DNA of 64,000 bases, from assembly GCA_001443455.1 (NCBI GenBank), contig LDXO01000004.1, positions 73,477 to 137,476 of the forward strand. Direction: 5' to 3'. A program made the position numbers and the translations under genes. The notes below the pieces were generated by a model. It saw nothing but the letters and a program-made list of their open reading frames with translations. It was not told the DNA's origin and ran no database searches. Of the stretch, positions 51,017-61,649 are shown piece after piece. The first letter of the stretch is position 1; each line of letters begins with the position of its first letter. This DNA comes from Deltaproteobacteria bacterium CSP1-8. Its GTDB lineage: Bacteria; Desulfobacterota; Deferrimicrobia; Deferrimicrobiales; Deferrimicrobiaceae.

Positions 51017-53629
51017 ATGTCTACCCAGCTTACTCCCGCGATGCGGCAGTACGTGGAGATCAAGTCCCGGTACCGGGACTGCATCCTCTTCTTCCGCATG
51101 GGCGATTTCTACGAGATGTTCTTCGAGGACGCCATCCGGGCCTCCCGCCTGCTCGACATCGCGCTCACCTCCCGCGACAAGGAGGCGAACATCCCGATGT
51201 GCGGGATCCCGTTCCACGCCCGCAACGCCTATCTCTCGAAACTGATCCGGCAGGGGTGCAAGGTGGCGATCTGCGAGCAACTGGAGGAGCCGGGGGGCCG
51301 CGGGCTGTTCCGCCGGGAGGTGACCGAGGTCGTGACCCCGGGGCTGGTCTTCCACGAGGAGTGCCTGGACGCGCGCGGGAACAACTTCCTGGCCGCCGTG
51401 CGGTTTCTGCCCCCCTTCGCCTACGCGGCCCTCGACGCCACGACGGGAGAGTTCTTCTACGAGGCGTGCGACTCGCCGGAAAGCGTGGCCGATGCCCTGT
51501 ACCTGTTGTCCCCCGCCGAGTTCGTCTTCCGGGAGGGGGAGGGGACGGTTCCGGCCGGAGGGACCGGGGGGACGAAGGGGCGGCTCGGGAGGATCCTGGA
51601 GGGGAAGCTCGCCACATCGCTGTCTCCCGCCGCGGTCGACGGTTTCCCTGTTCCGCAAACGGTTGCGGGGGTGCCCGGGCAGGATCATCCTGCGCATGGC
51701 GTGGTCCGCGCCGCGCTGTACTATCTGCACCTGCACCAGCCCGCCGCGCTCGCGGAGATCACGCGCGCGTCCGAGCGGGAGGGGCGGCGGTACCTGGCGA
51801 TGGACGAAACCGCCGTGCGGACGCTCGAGGTCTTCTCGACCCTGTCCGGGGAACGCAAAGGCAGCCTCCTGTGGGCCGTGGACCGGACCAAGACGCCGAT
51901 GGGCGCGAGGCTTCTTCGCGCCTGGATCTCCGCTCCCCTGGTCGACGTGAAACGGATCGGGGAACGGAACGGGGCGGTGGCCGAGCTCGTGGGGACCTCT
52001 GCGGACCGCAAGGAGACGGCCGACCGTCTCTCCGGCATGCCGGATCTGTCCCGGCTGGCGTCCCGGCTCGCCCAGGACCGGTCGGGCCCCCGGGATGTCG
52101 TCGCCCTGTCTGCCGCGCTGCGGATCCTTCCCGGCATCCGCGAGCGGTTGGCCGCGGCGTCCTCGCCGCTGCTTTGCGGGGCGAGGGACCGGCTCGGGGA
52201 CCACGGGGAGGCCGTCGGGAAGATCACCGCGGCGCTCAACGACCAGGCGCCCGCGGGGACCAGGGACGGGGGGATCATCCGTCCGGGGCACGACCCGCGC
52301 GTCGACGAGCTTTCGCACCTGCTCACCCACGGGAAGGGGATGCTCGCCGAGATGGAGTCGCGGGAGCGTCAGCGGACCGGGATTTTGAACCTGAAAGTCC
52401 GGTACAACCGCGTCTTCGGATATTACCTCGAGGTGTCGCGCTCCCACCTCGACCGGGTTCCCGACGACTACGTCCGGAAGCAGACCCTGGTGAACGCGGA
52501 ACGCTTCATCACCCCGGAGCTGAAAGACTTCGAGGCGAAGGTGCTGCGCGCCGAGGAGGAGCTTCACGCGCGGGAGGAAGAGCTTTTCCTTTCGCTGCGC
52601 GAGGAGCTGAAACAGCATTTGCCGGAGATCGTCCGGGCCGCGGAAGCCGTCGCGGAGATCGACGTCCTGTTGTCGTTCGCGGACCTTGCCGCCGCGAGCG
52701 GCTATTGCCGGCCGGTCGTGCACATGGGACGGGACATCGTCATCGAGAACGGCAGGCACCCCGTGGTCGAGCGGATCCTGGGCCGCCACGCCTTCGTCCC
52801 CAACGACTGCCTGCTCGACCCCGAGGAGACCCAGCTTGCCCTGATCACGGGGCCCAACATGGCCGGGAAGTCCACCTACATCCGGCAGGTGGCGCTCATC
52901 GTCCTTCTGGCCCATGCGGGCTCCTTCGTCCCCGCCGATCGGGCGGAGATCGGCGTGGTCGACCGGATCTTCACCCGGATCGGGGCGTCCGACGACATCT
53001 CCCGGGGGGAGAGCACCTTCATGGTGGAGATGCGGGAGACCTCCCGGATCCTGGCGGGCCTGACGACGCGGACGCTCGTCGTGCTCGACGAGGTGGGCAG
53101 GGGGACGAGCACCTTCGACGGGCTCTCCATCGCCTGGGCGGTGGCGGAGTTCCTTCATGAGTCGACGCACCGGCCCAAGGTGCTCTTCGCCACGCATTTC
53201 CACGAGCTGACCGATATCGCGCGGACTTCCCCCCGGGCGAAAAACTTCCATGTCTCCGTACGGGAGTGGCAGGGGGAGATCATCTTCCTGCGCCGCATCG
53301 ACGAGGGGAGCGCGAGCAAGTCCTACGGGATCCAGGTGGGCCGGCTGGCGGGACTGCCCGACCCCGTGATCTCGCGGGCCCGAGATATTTTGAAAAACCT
53401 CGAGTCCGCCGAGTATAATGAATACGGGCTGCCCAGCATCGCCGGGCCGGGCGCCGCGGGGAGCGCGGAAACGAGCCAGATGGAACTGTTCGGCGGGCGC
53501 AGGGGATCCGCGGACGACGACGCCGTGATCGAGGAGATCCGGAAGGCCGACGTCGAGCGGCTGTCGCCCCTCGACGCGCTTCTGCACCTGGCGGCGTGGA
53601 AAGAGAGGTTGTCAAAGGGAAACCGGTGA
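51017..53629 (+). CDS. mutS: DNA mismatch repair protein MutS
   Basis: An 870-residue mismatch-recognition ATPase. The mismatch-wedging Phe and Glu are in FFRMGDFYEMF (residues about 25-35); the domains follow in order connector, lever, clamp and ATPase. The Walker A is ITGPNMAGKSTYIRQ, Walker B TLVVLDEVGRGTSTFDG, followed by FATHFHELT. It partners with MutL at 36.2 kb although the genes are not adjacent. The stop overlaps the amiC GTG. Confidence 0.97.
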   Translation: MSTQLTPAMRQYVEIKSRYRDCILFFRMGDFYEMFFEDAIRASRLLDIALTSRDKEANIPMCGIPFHARNAYLSKLIRQGCKVAICEQLEEPGGRGLFRREVTEVVTPGLVFHEECLDARGNNFLAAVRFLPPFAYAALDATTGEFFYEACDSPESVADALYLLSPAEFVFREGEGTVPAGGTGGTKGRLGRILEGKLATSLSPAAVDGFPVPQTVAGVPGQDHPAHGVVRAALYYLHLHQPAALAEITRASEREGRRYLAMDETAVRTLEVFSTLSGERKGSLLWAVDRTKTPMGARLLRAWISAPLVDVKRIGERNGAVAELVGTSADRKETADRLSGMPDLSRLASRLAQDRSGPRDVVALSAALRILPGIRERLAAASSPLLCGARDRLGDHGEAVGKITAALNDQAPAGTRDGGIIRPGHDPRVDELSHLLTHGKGMLAEMESRERQRTGILNLKVRYNRVFGYYLEVSRSHLDRVPDDYVRKQTLVNAERFITPELKDFEAKVLRAEEELHAREEELFLSLREELKQHLPEIVRAAEAVAEIDVLLSFADLAAASGYCRPVVHMGRDIVIENGRHPVVERILGRHAFVPNDCLLDPEETQLALITGPNMAGKSTYIRQVALIVLLAHAGSFVPADRAEIGVVDRIFTRIGASDDISRGESTFMVEMRETSRILAGLTTRTLVVLDEVGRGTSTFDGLSIAWAVAEFLHESTHRPKVLFATHFHELTDIARTSPRAKNFHVSVREWQGEIIFLRRIDEGSASKSYGIQVGRLAGLPDPVISRARDILKNLESAEYNEYGLPSIAGPGAAGSAETSQMELFGGRRGSADDDAVIEEIRKADVERLSPLDALLHLAAWKERLSKGNR

Positions 53630-54780
53630 GATCCCTCACCCGCCATCTGCTCGCGGCCGCCGCCGCCGCGTTCCTGCTGCTTCCGCCCCACGTGTTTCCT
53701 TCTCCCGCCCGCCCAGCCGTCGTGTCCGACATCCGCGCCTGGACGAACCAGGAGTACACCCGCGTCGTCATCGACCTGGCGGCCGATGCGAAGTACGAGG
53801 CGAACTTCCTGCGCGCCGACCCCGCGAGAAATCTGCCCCCCCGGATCTTCATCGACATCCACGGGGCGGACCTCCGCGCGGATATCGTCCGGCACCCCGT
53901 GGAGGTGAACAACGGCCTCCTGACCCGCGTCCGCGCCGGGCAGTACCGGGCGGGCGTGGTGCGGGTCGTCATCGACCTCGAGAGGGAGAGCGGGTACCGG
54001 GTGTTCGATCTCTCCGACCCCTCCCGGATCATCGTGGACGTCGACGGGGCGGCGGAAACCGGGGTTCGTCCCGTGGTCCCCGGACGGGGCGGGAAGATCG
54101 TCGTCATGCTCGACCCCGGCCACGGCGGGAAGGATCCGGGGGCGACCGGCCCCACGGGCCTGCAGGAAAAAGACGTCGTGCTGACGATCGGGCGGATGGT
54201 CCGGGAGAAGTTGTCCCGGTTCCCCGAATACGACATCCGCATGACCCGGGAGACCGACGTGTTCATCCCGCTCGAGGAGCGGACCGCGATGGCCAACCAG
54301 ACGGGCGCCGGCATCTTCGTGTCGCTCCACATCAATGCGAGCCGGAACCGGCGAGCCGAGGGGATCTCCACGTATGTGCTAAGCCGCGCCACCGACCGGG
54401 AGGCGCTGGAGCTCGCGGCCCGCGAAAACGGGGTCACCGTGCAGAAGCTGTCCGAGGTCAAGTTCATCATCGACGACTTGTCGACCTACGGCAGGAAGAA
54501 GGAATCGCTCAAGCTCGCCAAGACCGTCAACGACGCCATCGTCAGGAACATCAGCACCCGGCATGGGCCCGTGCACGACCTGGGGCTCAAGCAGGCACCC
54601 TTCTACGTCCTGGTGGGCGCCCGGATGACGGCCGTCCTCGTGGAAACCTCCTTTATCAGCAACCGCAGCGAAGAGTCCCGGCTGCGCCGCCGCGAATATC
54701 TGGAGACCATCGCCGACAGCGTGGTGGAGGCCATCCGGTACTACGGGGAAAACGCCACGCTGGCCCGCACGGGCTCGTGA
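53626..54780 (+). CDS. amiC: N-acetylmuramoyl-L-alanine amidase with AMIN domain
   Basis: Periplasmic zinc amidase splitting septal peptidoglycan. The GTG at 53626 (AAAGGG upstream, overlapping the mutS stop as GTGA) gives a signal peptide of about 30 residues and a 384-residue protein. An AMIN domain (about 40-135) directs it to the envelope. The amidase_3 domain has zinc ligands in DPGHGGKDPGA (His), LQEKDVVL (Glu), and SLHINAS (His), and the catalytic Glu in VETSFISN. The overlap with mutS implies shared transcription. Confidence 0.93.
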   Translation: MRSLTRHLLAAAAAAFLLLPPHVFPSPARPAVVSDIRAWTNQEYTRVVIDLAADAKYEANFLRADPARNLPPRIFIDIHGADLRADIVRHPVEVNNGLLTRVRAGQYRAGVVRVVIDLERESGYRVFDLSDPSRIIVDVDGAAETGVRPVVPGRGGKIVVMLDPGHGGKDPGATGPTGLQEKDVVLTIGRMVREKLSRFPEYDIRMTRETDVFIPLEERTAMANQTGAGIFVSLHINASRNRRAEGISTYVLSRATDREALELAARENGVTVQKLSEVKFIIDDLSTYGRKKESLKLAKTVNDAIVRNISTRHGPVHDLGLKQAPFYVLVGARMTAVLVETSFISNRSEESRLRRREYLETIADSVVEAIRYYGENATLARTGS

Positions 54781-54790
54781 GGCGTTCGCC

Positions 54791-57463
54791 ATGTCCGTCC
54801 CTCTCTTTCGCGCGGAGACGATCCGGCCGGACCTGTCCGACCGCGATCTCGCCGACTACCTGAGGTCCTACCTGACCGGGACCCTTGCCGCCCTGAAGGA
54901 TGAGCAGCGGGGAGTTCTCGGGGGAGGTCGCGCCGCCTGCCGGAAGTACTCGGACGCGATGGACAACGTGGTATCGGCCCTGCACGACCGCGCCCGGGCA
55001 ACGTACCTGTCCTCCGCCGCCGACCTGAAATACCGGCTGGCGGTCATCCCGGTCGGCGGCTACGGAAGGCGGGAACTGTGCCCGAAATCCGACATCGACC
55101 TTCTGTTTCTTCACTCCTACAAGGTGGACCCGTACGTGGAGGCGATGACGGAGCGGATCCTGTACCCCCTTTGGGACCTGGGGCTCGACGTCGGACACAG
55201 CGTGCGCAACGTCCGGGAGACGATCAGGATGGCGCTGGCGGACGACTCGATCCGCACGGGGCTCATGGATTTCCGGCTCGTCGCGGGAAACGGCCCGTTC
55301 TTCCGGGAGGCGGCCCGCGACATCGAGAAATTCCTCTTTTTCACCGAGGCGGACCGGTTCATCGAGAAGAAGCTGAACGAAATGCGGAACCGGCACGCCA
55401 AGTACGGGGAGACGGTCTGCGTCCTGGAGCCCAACGTCAAGGAGGGCAAGGGCGGGCTTCGCGACCTCCACTCCGCCGTGTGGGCGGCGCGGATCAAGTA
55501 CAAGTGCAAGGACCTGGTCGAGCTCCGCAACAAGGGGGTGATCGGCGAGAAGACCGTCCGGGCGATGGAGCACGCGGCGGACTATCTCCTCCGGGTGCGC
55601 AACGAGCTGCACTTCCTCGCCGGGAAAAAGGCCGACGTCCTTTCGTTCGAGGTCCAGGAGCCGTTGGCCCGGGTCTTCGGCTACCGGACGCGCGGCAGGG
55701 ACCTGGCGGTGGAGCGGTTCATGCGGACCTACTACATGAACGCCGCCGTCACCTCCCATCTGGCCGAGGAGCTTCTGGAGCAGGTCGACCGGTATCTTCC
55801 CGAGGGGTTGCGAAGGTCTTTCTTTTCGTTCCGGAAGAAGAAGGTCGACGGCGTTTCGGTCCTCTACAAGGGGAAGCTTGCCCCCCTGGCCGGGGTCTCG
55901 TTCCGGGAGGAGCCGCACAGGATCCTCGAGTTCTTCCGGGCCATGCAGAAGACCCGATCGACCCCCGCGGCGGATGCCAAGAAGAGCATCCATCGCGCGT
56001 TGGCGACCCTTAGGGCGGAATTCCGCGAGGACCGCAAGACGGCGGATCTCTTCCTGTCGATCCTGTCGGACCCGCGCCACCTGCACGAGACGCTCCTCTT
56101 CATGCACGAGTGCCGGTTCCTGGGGAGGTACGTTCCCGAGTTCGCCCCCCTTTCCTTCCGGGTGCAGCGGGACATCTACCACGTCTACACGGTGGACATC
56201 CATCTCATCCTCGCCGCGAGCGTCCTTCCCGGCCTCGAGGAAAAGAGCCGGCGCACCCCCGAGGAGGAGGAGTTCCTCGCCATCTACCGGTCGATCCCCC
56301 GAAAGGATCTCCTCGTCCTCGCGATCCTGTTCCACGACATCGGGAAGGGGAGGGGGCACGGCCATTCCCGCATCGGGGCGGAGGTCGTGGCGCGGATCGG
56401 GAAGCGGATGGGGATTTCCCGGAACGAGATCGACGACCTCGTCTTCCTCGTGGAGCACCACCTCCTGATGGCGCACGTCTCGCAGCGCAGGGACATGCAC
56501 GACATCGAGCTGATCATCGGGTTCTGCGAGACGGTTGCGACTTCGGCCCGGCTCGACATGCTCTACCTCCTGACCTACGCCGACCTGCGCGCGGTCGGGC
56601 CCGACGTGTGGAGCCAGTGGAAGGCGATGCTTCTGCTCGAGCTCTACGAGAAGGCGAAGAACGTCCTCGAGACCGGGAAGCTCAAGCGACCGTTCGAGGA
56701 GCGGCCGCGGCAGCGCCGCGAGCAGGTCCGCGAGATGCTTTCCGGCTTTCCGGCCGATGACGTTTCGGAATACCTCTCCCGGTTCGACGACCGGTATTTC
56801 CTGGGTACGCCGGATTCACGGTTCGCCGACCACCTGCGCATCCTTTCCGCCTACGACGGCGTCACTCCCCGGATCGAATCGTTCGACTCCCCCGAGTCGG
56901 GCACCTCCGAGCTCATCATCGTCTGCCCGGACCAGCGCGGCCTCTTCTCCAAGATCGCCGGCACGCTGTCCGCCAACGGGATCAACATCCTGAACGCCAC
57001 GATCTCCACGTCGGCCGACGCCGTGGCGCTGGACACGTTTTACGTCACGTACATGGGGAAAAGCCTGAAAGACAACCCGAAGAAGGACCGGGTGGCCGCG
57101 GACCTGTCCGCCGTCCTGCGCGGGGAGACCTCCGTGGAGGTCCTGATCGCCGAGCGGAAGGTCCCCCGGTTCGTCCGGGAGAAGGTGTCCAAGTACCGCC
57201 CGACGCGCGTGGTCTTCGACAACTCGGTCTCCTCCCGGTACACGGTCGTCGACATCTTCACCTACGACCGCATCGGGCTTCTGTACGACATCACCCGGAC
57301 GCTCGCGGGCCTGGAGCTCAACATCGTGTTGTCGAAGATCTCCACGAAGGCCGACCAGGTGGCCGACGTCTTCTACCTCATGGACAAGGAGGGGAAGAAG
57401 ATCATCCTCCCGGCGCGGCTCGAGGAGATCCGCAAGGCGCTCCTCGAGGCGATCGGCGACTGA
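54791..57463 (+). CDS. glnD: Bifunctional PII uridylyltransferase/uridylyl-removing enzyme
   Basis: Senses glutamine and modifies PII proteins to control nitrogen assimilation. In 890 residues it has a nucleotidyltransferase domain (GGYGRRELCPKSDIDLLFLH, about 87-106), a GlnD-specific helical region, an HD domain for deuridylylation (FHDIGKGRGHGHSRIG, about 515-530) and two C-terminal ACT domains (about 705-785 and 815-885) for glutamine binding. It is complete. No glnB/glnK gene lies in the window. Confidence 0.96.
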   Translation: MSVPLFRAETIRPDLSDRDLADYLRSYLTGTLAALKDEQRGVLGGGRAACRKYSDAMDNVVSALHDRARATYLSSAADLKYRLAVIPVGGYGRRELCPKSDIDLLFLHSYKVDPYVEAMTERILYPLWDLGLDVGHSVRNVRETIRMALADDSIRTGLMDFRLVAGNGPFFREAARDIEKFLFFTEADRFIEKKLNEMRNRHAKYGETVCVLEPNVKEGKGGLRDLHSAVWAARIKYKCKDLVELRNKGVIGEKTVRAMEHAADYLLRVRNELHFLAGKKADVLSFEVQEPLARVFGYRTRGRDLAVERFMRTYYMNAAVTSHLAEELLEQVDRYLPEGLRRSFFSFRKKKVDGVSVLYKGKLAPLAGVSFREEPHRILEFFRAMQKTRSTPAADAKKSIHRALATLRAEFREDRKTADLFLSILSDPRHLHETLLFMHECRFLGRYVPEFAPLSFRVQRDIYHVYTVDIHLILAASVLPGLEEKSRRTPEEEEFLAIYRSIPRKDLLVLAILFHDIGKGRGHGHSRIGAEVVARIGKRMGISRNEIDDLVFLVEHHLLMAHVSQRRDMHDIELIIGFCETVATSARLDMLYLLTYADLRAVGPDVWSQWKAMLLLELYEKAKNVLETGKLKRPFEERPRQRREQVREMLSGFPADDVSEYLSRFDDRYFLGTPDSRFADHLRILSAYDGVTPRIESFDSPESGTSELIIVCPDQRGLFSKIAGTLSANGINILNATISTSADAVALDTFYVTYMGKSLKDNPKKDRVAADLSAVLRGETSVEVLIAERKVPRFVREKVSKYRPTRVVFDNSVSSRYTVVDIFTYDRIGLLYDITRTLAGLELNIVLSKISTKADQVADVFYLMDKEGKKIILPARLEEIRKALLEAIGD

Positions 57464-57481
57464 AAAGGGGGGGCCGGCGGG

Positions 57482-58024
57482 TTGAAGGCGGGGATCCTGT
57501 CCGACACGCACGACCAGAGGGGAGGCGCCGAAGAGGCCCTGGCCCTGTTCCTGCGGGAGGGGGTCGGGGTGATCCTGCATCTGGGCGACGTCTGCCGGCC
57601 GGATACGATCCTCGCGTTCCGGGATTGCGGAATCCCGCTGATCGGCGTCTTCGGGAACAACGACTCCGACAAGGACGGGTTGCAGGCAATCTCCGGCCAC
57701 GCGTTCCACCCGGGTCCGCACATGCCCGAGATCGGCGGGCGCCACGTCCTCATGGCCCATGCCTTCGACGAGCTCCAGGCAGAGATCGGCGAGGGAGGGA
57801 AGTACGACCTGATCCTGTTCGGCCACACCCACCGCCCGCTGGAGATGAAAATGGGCAGGGCCCTGATCCTGAACCCCGGAGAGGGATGCGGGTTTTTGAG
57901 CGGGAAGCCGACGTGCGCCGTGGTCGATCTCGCCACGATGGAGGCGATCATCCACGAGATCCGGTCCGGCGTCGCCGACGCCGGCCTTCCGGGGGACGCC
58001 GCCCTGCAGCCCGGGAAACGGTAG
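57482..58024 (+). CDS. YfcE/MJ0936-type metallophosphoesterase
   Basis: A calcineurin-like phosphoesterase of 180 residues. Metal-binding motifs appear in the canonical order: LSDTHD, LHLGDV, GNNDSD, MAHAF and GHTH. The family hydrolyses phosphodiesters in vitro with unclear natural substrates. A TTG start at 57482 is used because it leads directly into KAGILSDTH and the family has no extra N terminus; G-rich sequence precedes it. It lies between glnD and xerD in a compact run. Confidence 0.9.
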   Translation: MKAGILSDTHDQRGGAEEALALFLREGVGVILHLGDVCRPDTILAFRDCGIPLIGVFGNNDSDKDGLQAISGHAFHPGPHMPEIGGRHVLMAHAFDELQAEIGEGGKYDLILFGHTHRPLEMKMGRALILNPGEGCGFLSGKPTCAVVDLATMEAIIHEIRSGVADAGLPGDAALQPGKR

Positions 58025-58030
58025 GCGGTT

Positions 58031-58924
<894 letters not shown>

Positions 58925-58931
58925 GCGCCGC

Positions 58932-61565
58932 GTGGAAGTCATCACCACCCACATCAACGCGGACTTCGACACGATCGCCTCCATGATGGCGGCCCGCAAG
59001 CTCTACCCGGACGCCGTCCTGGTTCTGCCCGGCTCCAAGGAGGAGACGGTGAAGGGGTTCCTCCTCCAGTCGGCCCTCTACTCCCTCGAAATGAAAAAAC
59101 TGCGCGAGATCGACCTGGACAAGGTCACCCGCCTGATTTTCGTCGACATCCGGAACGCCTCCCGGATCGGCCCGTTCCGGGACCTGATCGGAAAACCCGG
59201 CGTGGACGTCCACGTCTACGACCACCACCCGGAAGAAGACGCCGATATCCGCGGCAGCCTGGAGGTGATCAAGAAAGTCGGGTCGACGACGACGATCCTC
59301 GTGGAAATCCTGAAAGAGAAAAACATCCCGATCACGCCGGACGAGGCCACGGTGATGATGCTCGGGATCTACGAGGACACGGGGTCGCTCTCCTTCCCCT
59401 CGACGACCGTCGAGGATTACTTGGCCGCCGCGCATCTTCGGGCCTGCGGGGCGAACCTGGGATCGGTCTCGGACATCCTCGCCAAGGACTTCACCGCCGA
59501 GCAGATCTCGCTCCTGTACGACCTCATCCAGGCGTCGAAGGCCTACACCGTCCACGGCGTGGAGGTGATCATCGCCGAGGCCCGCCGGGAAGAGTACGTG
59601 GGGGATTTGGCGGTGCTGGTCCACAAGCTGCGCGACATGGAGGCGGTAAGCGTCCTGTTCGCCATCTGCCAGATGGGGGACCGCGCCGTCCTCGTTGCCC
59701 GGAGCCGCAAGCCCGAGGTGGACGTCGGGGCGGTGATGCGCGAGTTCGGCGGCGGCGGGCACCACTACGCGGCGTCGGCCACGGTGAAGGACGCCACGAT
59801 CTTCCAGATCCGGGAAAAAATCCTAAACGTTCTGGCCGAAAAAGTCATCCCGCGGCGCACCGCGGCCGACCTCATGGCCTCTCCGGTACGCCACGCCACG
59901 GTCGAGAACACGATGACCGACATCCACTACCTCCTCACGCGGTACAACATCAACGCCGTGCCGGTCTTCAAAAATTCCGAGGCCGTCGGCATCATCACCC
60001 GGCAGGTGGTGGAAAAGGCGCTATTTCACGGGCTTGGGAATGAAAGCGTCGAGGACTACATGAATACGGACTTCGACACCATCGGGCCGGGGGAGGGGAT
60101 CGAGCGGGTCCAGGAGATCATCATCGGGAAGAACCAGCGCCTGATCCCGGTCGTCTCGGACGGCCAGGTGACCGGGGTCATCACCCGGACCGCCTTCCTG
60201 CGGTTCCTCCACGACGTGCGCGACGTGGTCCACCCGGGCCCCGAGGAGGATATTCCCGCCGAGGGGATTCTCACCCGGCGCAAGGTCATCCACAACCTGA
60301 TGCGGGAGCTCCTCCCGGATCGGGTGTTCAACCTGCTGGCGGCAGCGGGGGAGGTGGCCGAGCGGATCGGGATGAAGGCCTATGTCGTCGGGGGGTTCGT
60401 CCGCGACCTGGTGATGCGCAATCACAACCTCGATGTGGACATTGTGCTCGAAGGGGACGGGATCGCCTTCTCGGAGGCCTTCTCGCAGGAGTACCCGTGC
60501 CGCGTGCGCCCCCACCACAAGTTCGGCACCGCGGTCCTCGTCTTCCCGGACGGCTACAAGGTCGACGTCGCCACGGCGCGGGTGGAGTACTACCAGGAGC
60601 CGGCGGCGCTTCCGACCGTCGAGTACAGCAGCCTGAAACTCGACCTCTACCGGCGGGACTTCACGATCAACACCCTGGCGGTGCGGCTCAACCCCGGGGT
60701 GTTCGGGGAACTCATCGATTTTTTCGGCGCCCAGCGCGACATCAAGGAAAGGGTGCTGCGCATCCTCCACTCCCTGTCCTTCGTGGAGGATCCGTCCCGG
60801 ATCCTGCGGGCGACGCGGTTCGAGCGGCGGTTCGGCTTCGCCATCGGCCGGCACACCCAGAACCTGATCCGCAACGCCGTCCGGCTCGACCTGATCGGGA
60901 GGCTGCCCAAGCCGCGGCTCTTCAACGAACTGGAGCTGATCCTTATGGAGGAGGAGCCCGTCGGGATCCTGAAACGGCTTGCCGATTTTCACATCGGCCC
61001 CTCCCTCCATCCGAAGATCACCCTCGACAAGGCGCAGATCGCCCTGCTGGAGGAGACCTCCGAGATCCTGGTCTGGTTCTCCCTCCTCTTCCTTGAGGAG
61101 AAGGTGGAACGGTGGGCGGTCCTGTTCCTGTCGCTCCTCAATCCCCTGTCCCCCGAGGAGGCGAAGAAGTTTTCCTCCGCACTCGGTGTCGGGCGCCGTG
61201 TCCGGGATTGGGTCCGCATCGCCAAGGACGATGCGGCCGACATCACCAGCCGGCTCCTGTCCGCCCGGGTCGTCTCCCGAAAATTCATCTACGACTGCCT
61301 GAGCCCGCTTCCGAACGAAGTGATCCTTTACTTGATGGCAAAGGCAAAAAGCAACGATATCAAAAGGTATATTTCCCTTTTTTTCACCCAGCTCAAGTAC
61401 GTGAGGCCGGTGATTTCGGGAAAGGACCTCAAAGACCTGGGATACCCTCCCGGACCCCTCTTCAAGCAGATCCTGGACGAGGTCCTCGAGCGCAAGTTCG
61501 TGGGGGAGCTGCGCACGAAGGCGGACGAGATGTCGTTCGTCCTGACGCACTTCCTCAAGCCGTGA
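58932..61565 (+). CDS. DHH-DHHA1-CBS-tRNA nucleotidyltransferase/poly(A) polymerase fusion
   Basis: An 877-residue multidomain protein starting at GTG. Domain order is a DHH phosphoesterase (about 1-190; THINADFDTIASM, YDHHPEED with DHH at 97-99), DHHA1 (FGGGGHHYAAS, about 270-280), two CBS domains (about 310-430), then a class II nucleotidyltransferase head (VVGGFVRD ... LDVDIVLEGDG, about 485-620) and its RNA-binding tail with DFTINTL and EDPSRILRATRF. Such fusions are known in Geobacter relatives and may be the A-adding or poly(A) activity; the exact reaction cannot be read here. CBS domains suggest adenylate control. Confidence 0.9.
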   Translation: MEVITTHINADFDTIASMMAARKLYPDAVLVLPGSKEETVKGFLLQSALYSLEMKKLREIDLDKVTRLIFVDIRNASRIGPFRDLIGKPGVDVHVYDHHPEEDADIRGSLEVIKKVGSTTTILVEILKEKNIPITPDEATVMMLGIYEDTGSLSFPSTTVEDYLAAAHLRACGANLGSVSDILAKDFTAEQISLLYDLIQASKAYTVHGVEVIIAEARREEYVGDLAVLVHKLRDMEAVSVLFAICQMGDRAVLVARSRKPEVDVGAVMREFGGGGHHYAASATVKDATIFQIREKILNVLAEKVIPRRTAADLMASPVRHATVENTMTDIHYLLTRYNINAVPVFKNSEAVGIITRQVVEKALFHGLGNESVEDYMNTDFDTIGPGEGIERVQEIIIGKNQRLIPVVSDGQVTGVITRTAFLRFLHDVRDVVHPGPEEDIPAEGILTRRKVIHNLMRELLPDRVFNLLAAAGEVAERIGMKAYVVGGFVRDLVMRNHNLDVDIVLEGDGIAFSEAFSQEYPCRVRPHHKFGTAVLVFPDGYKVDVATARVEYYQEPAALPTVEYSSLKLDLYRRDFTINTLAVRLNPGVFGELIDFFGAQRDIKERVLRILHSLSFVEDPSRILRATRFERRFGFAIGRHTQNLIRNAVRLDLIGRLPKPRLFNELELILMEEEPVGILKRLADFHIGPSLHPKITLDKAQIALLEETSEILVWFSLLFLEEKVERWAVLFLSLLNPLSPEEAKKFSSALGVGRRVRDWVRIAKDDAADITSRLLSARVVSRKFIYDCLSPLPNEVILYLMAKAKSNDIKRYISLFFTQLKYVRPVISGKDLKDLGYPPGPLFKQILDEVLERKFVGELRTKADEMSFVLTHFLKP

Positions 61566-61649
61566 CATTCCCGAATCCGGCCGGCACGACCCCCGTTGCG
61601 GATTCGATCTGATAAGATAGAACTTTCACGAAGAGAGGGGTTTTCCAGG

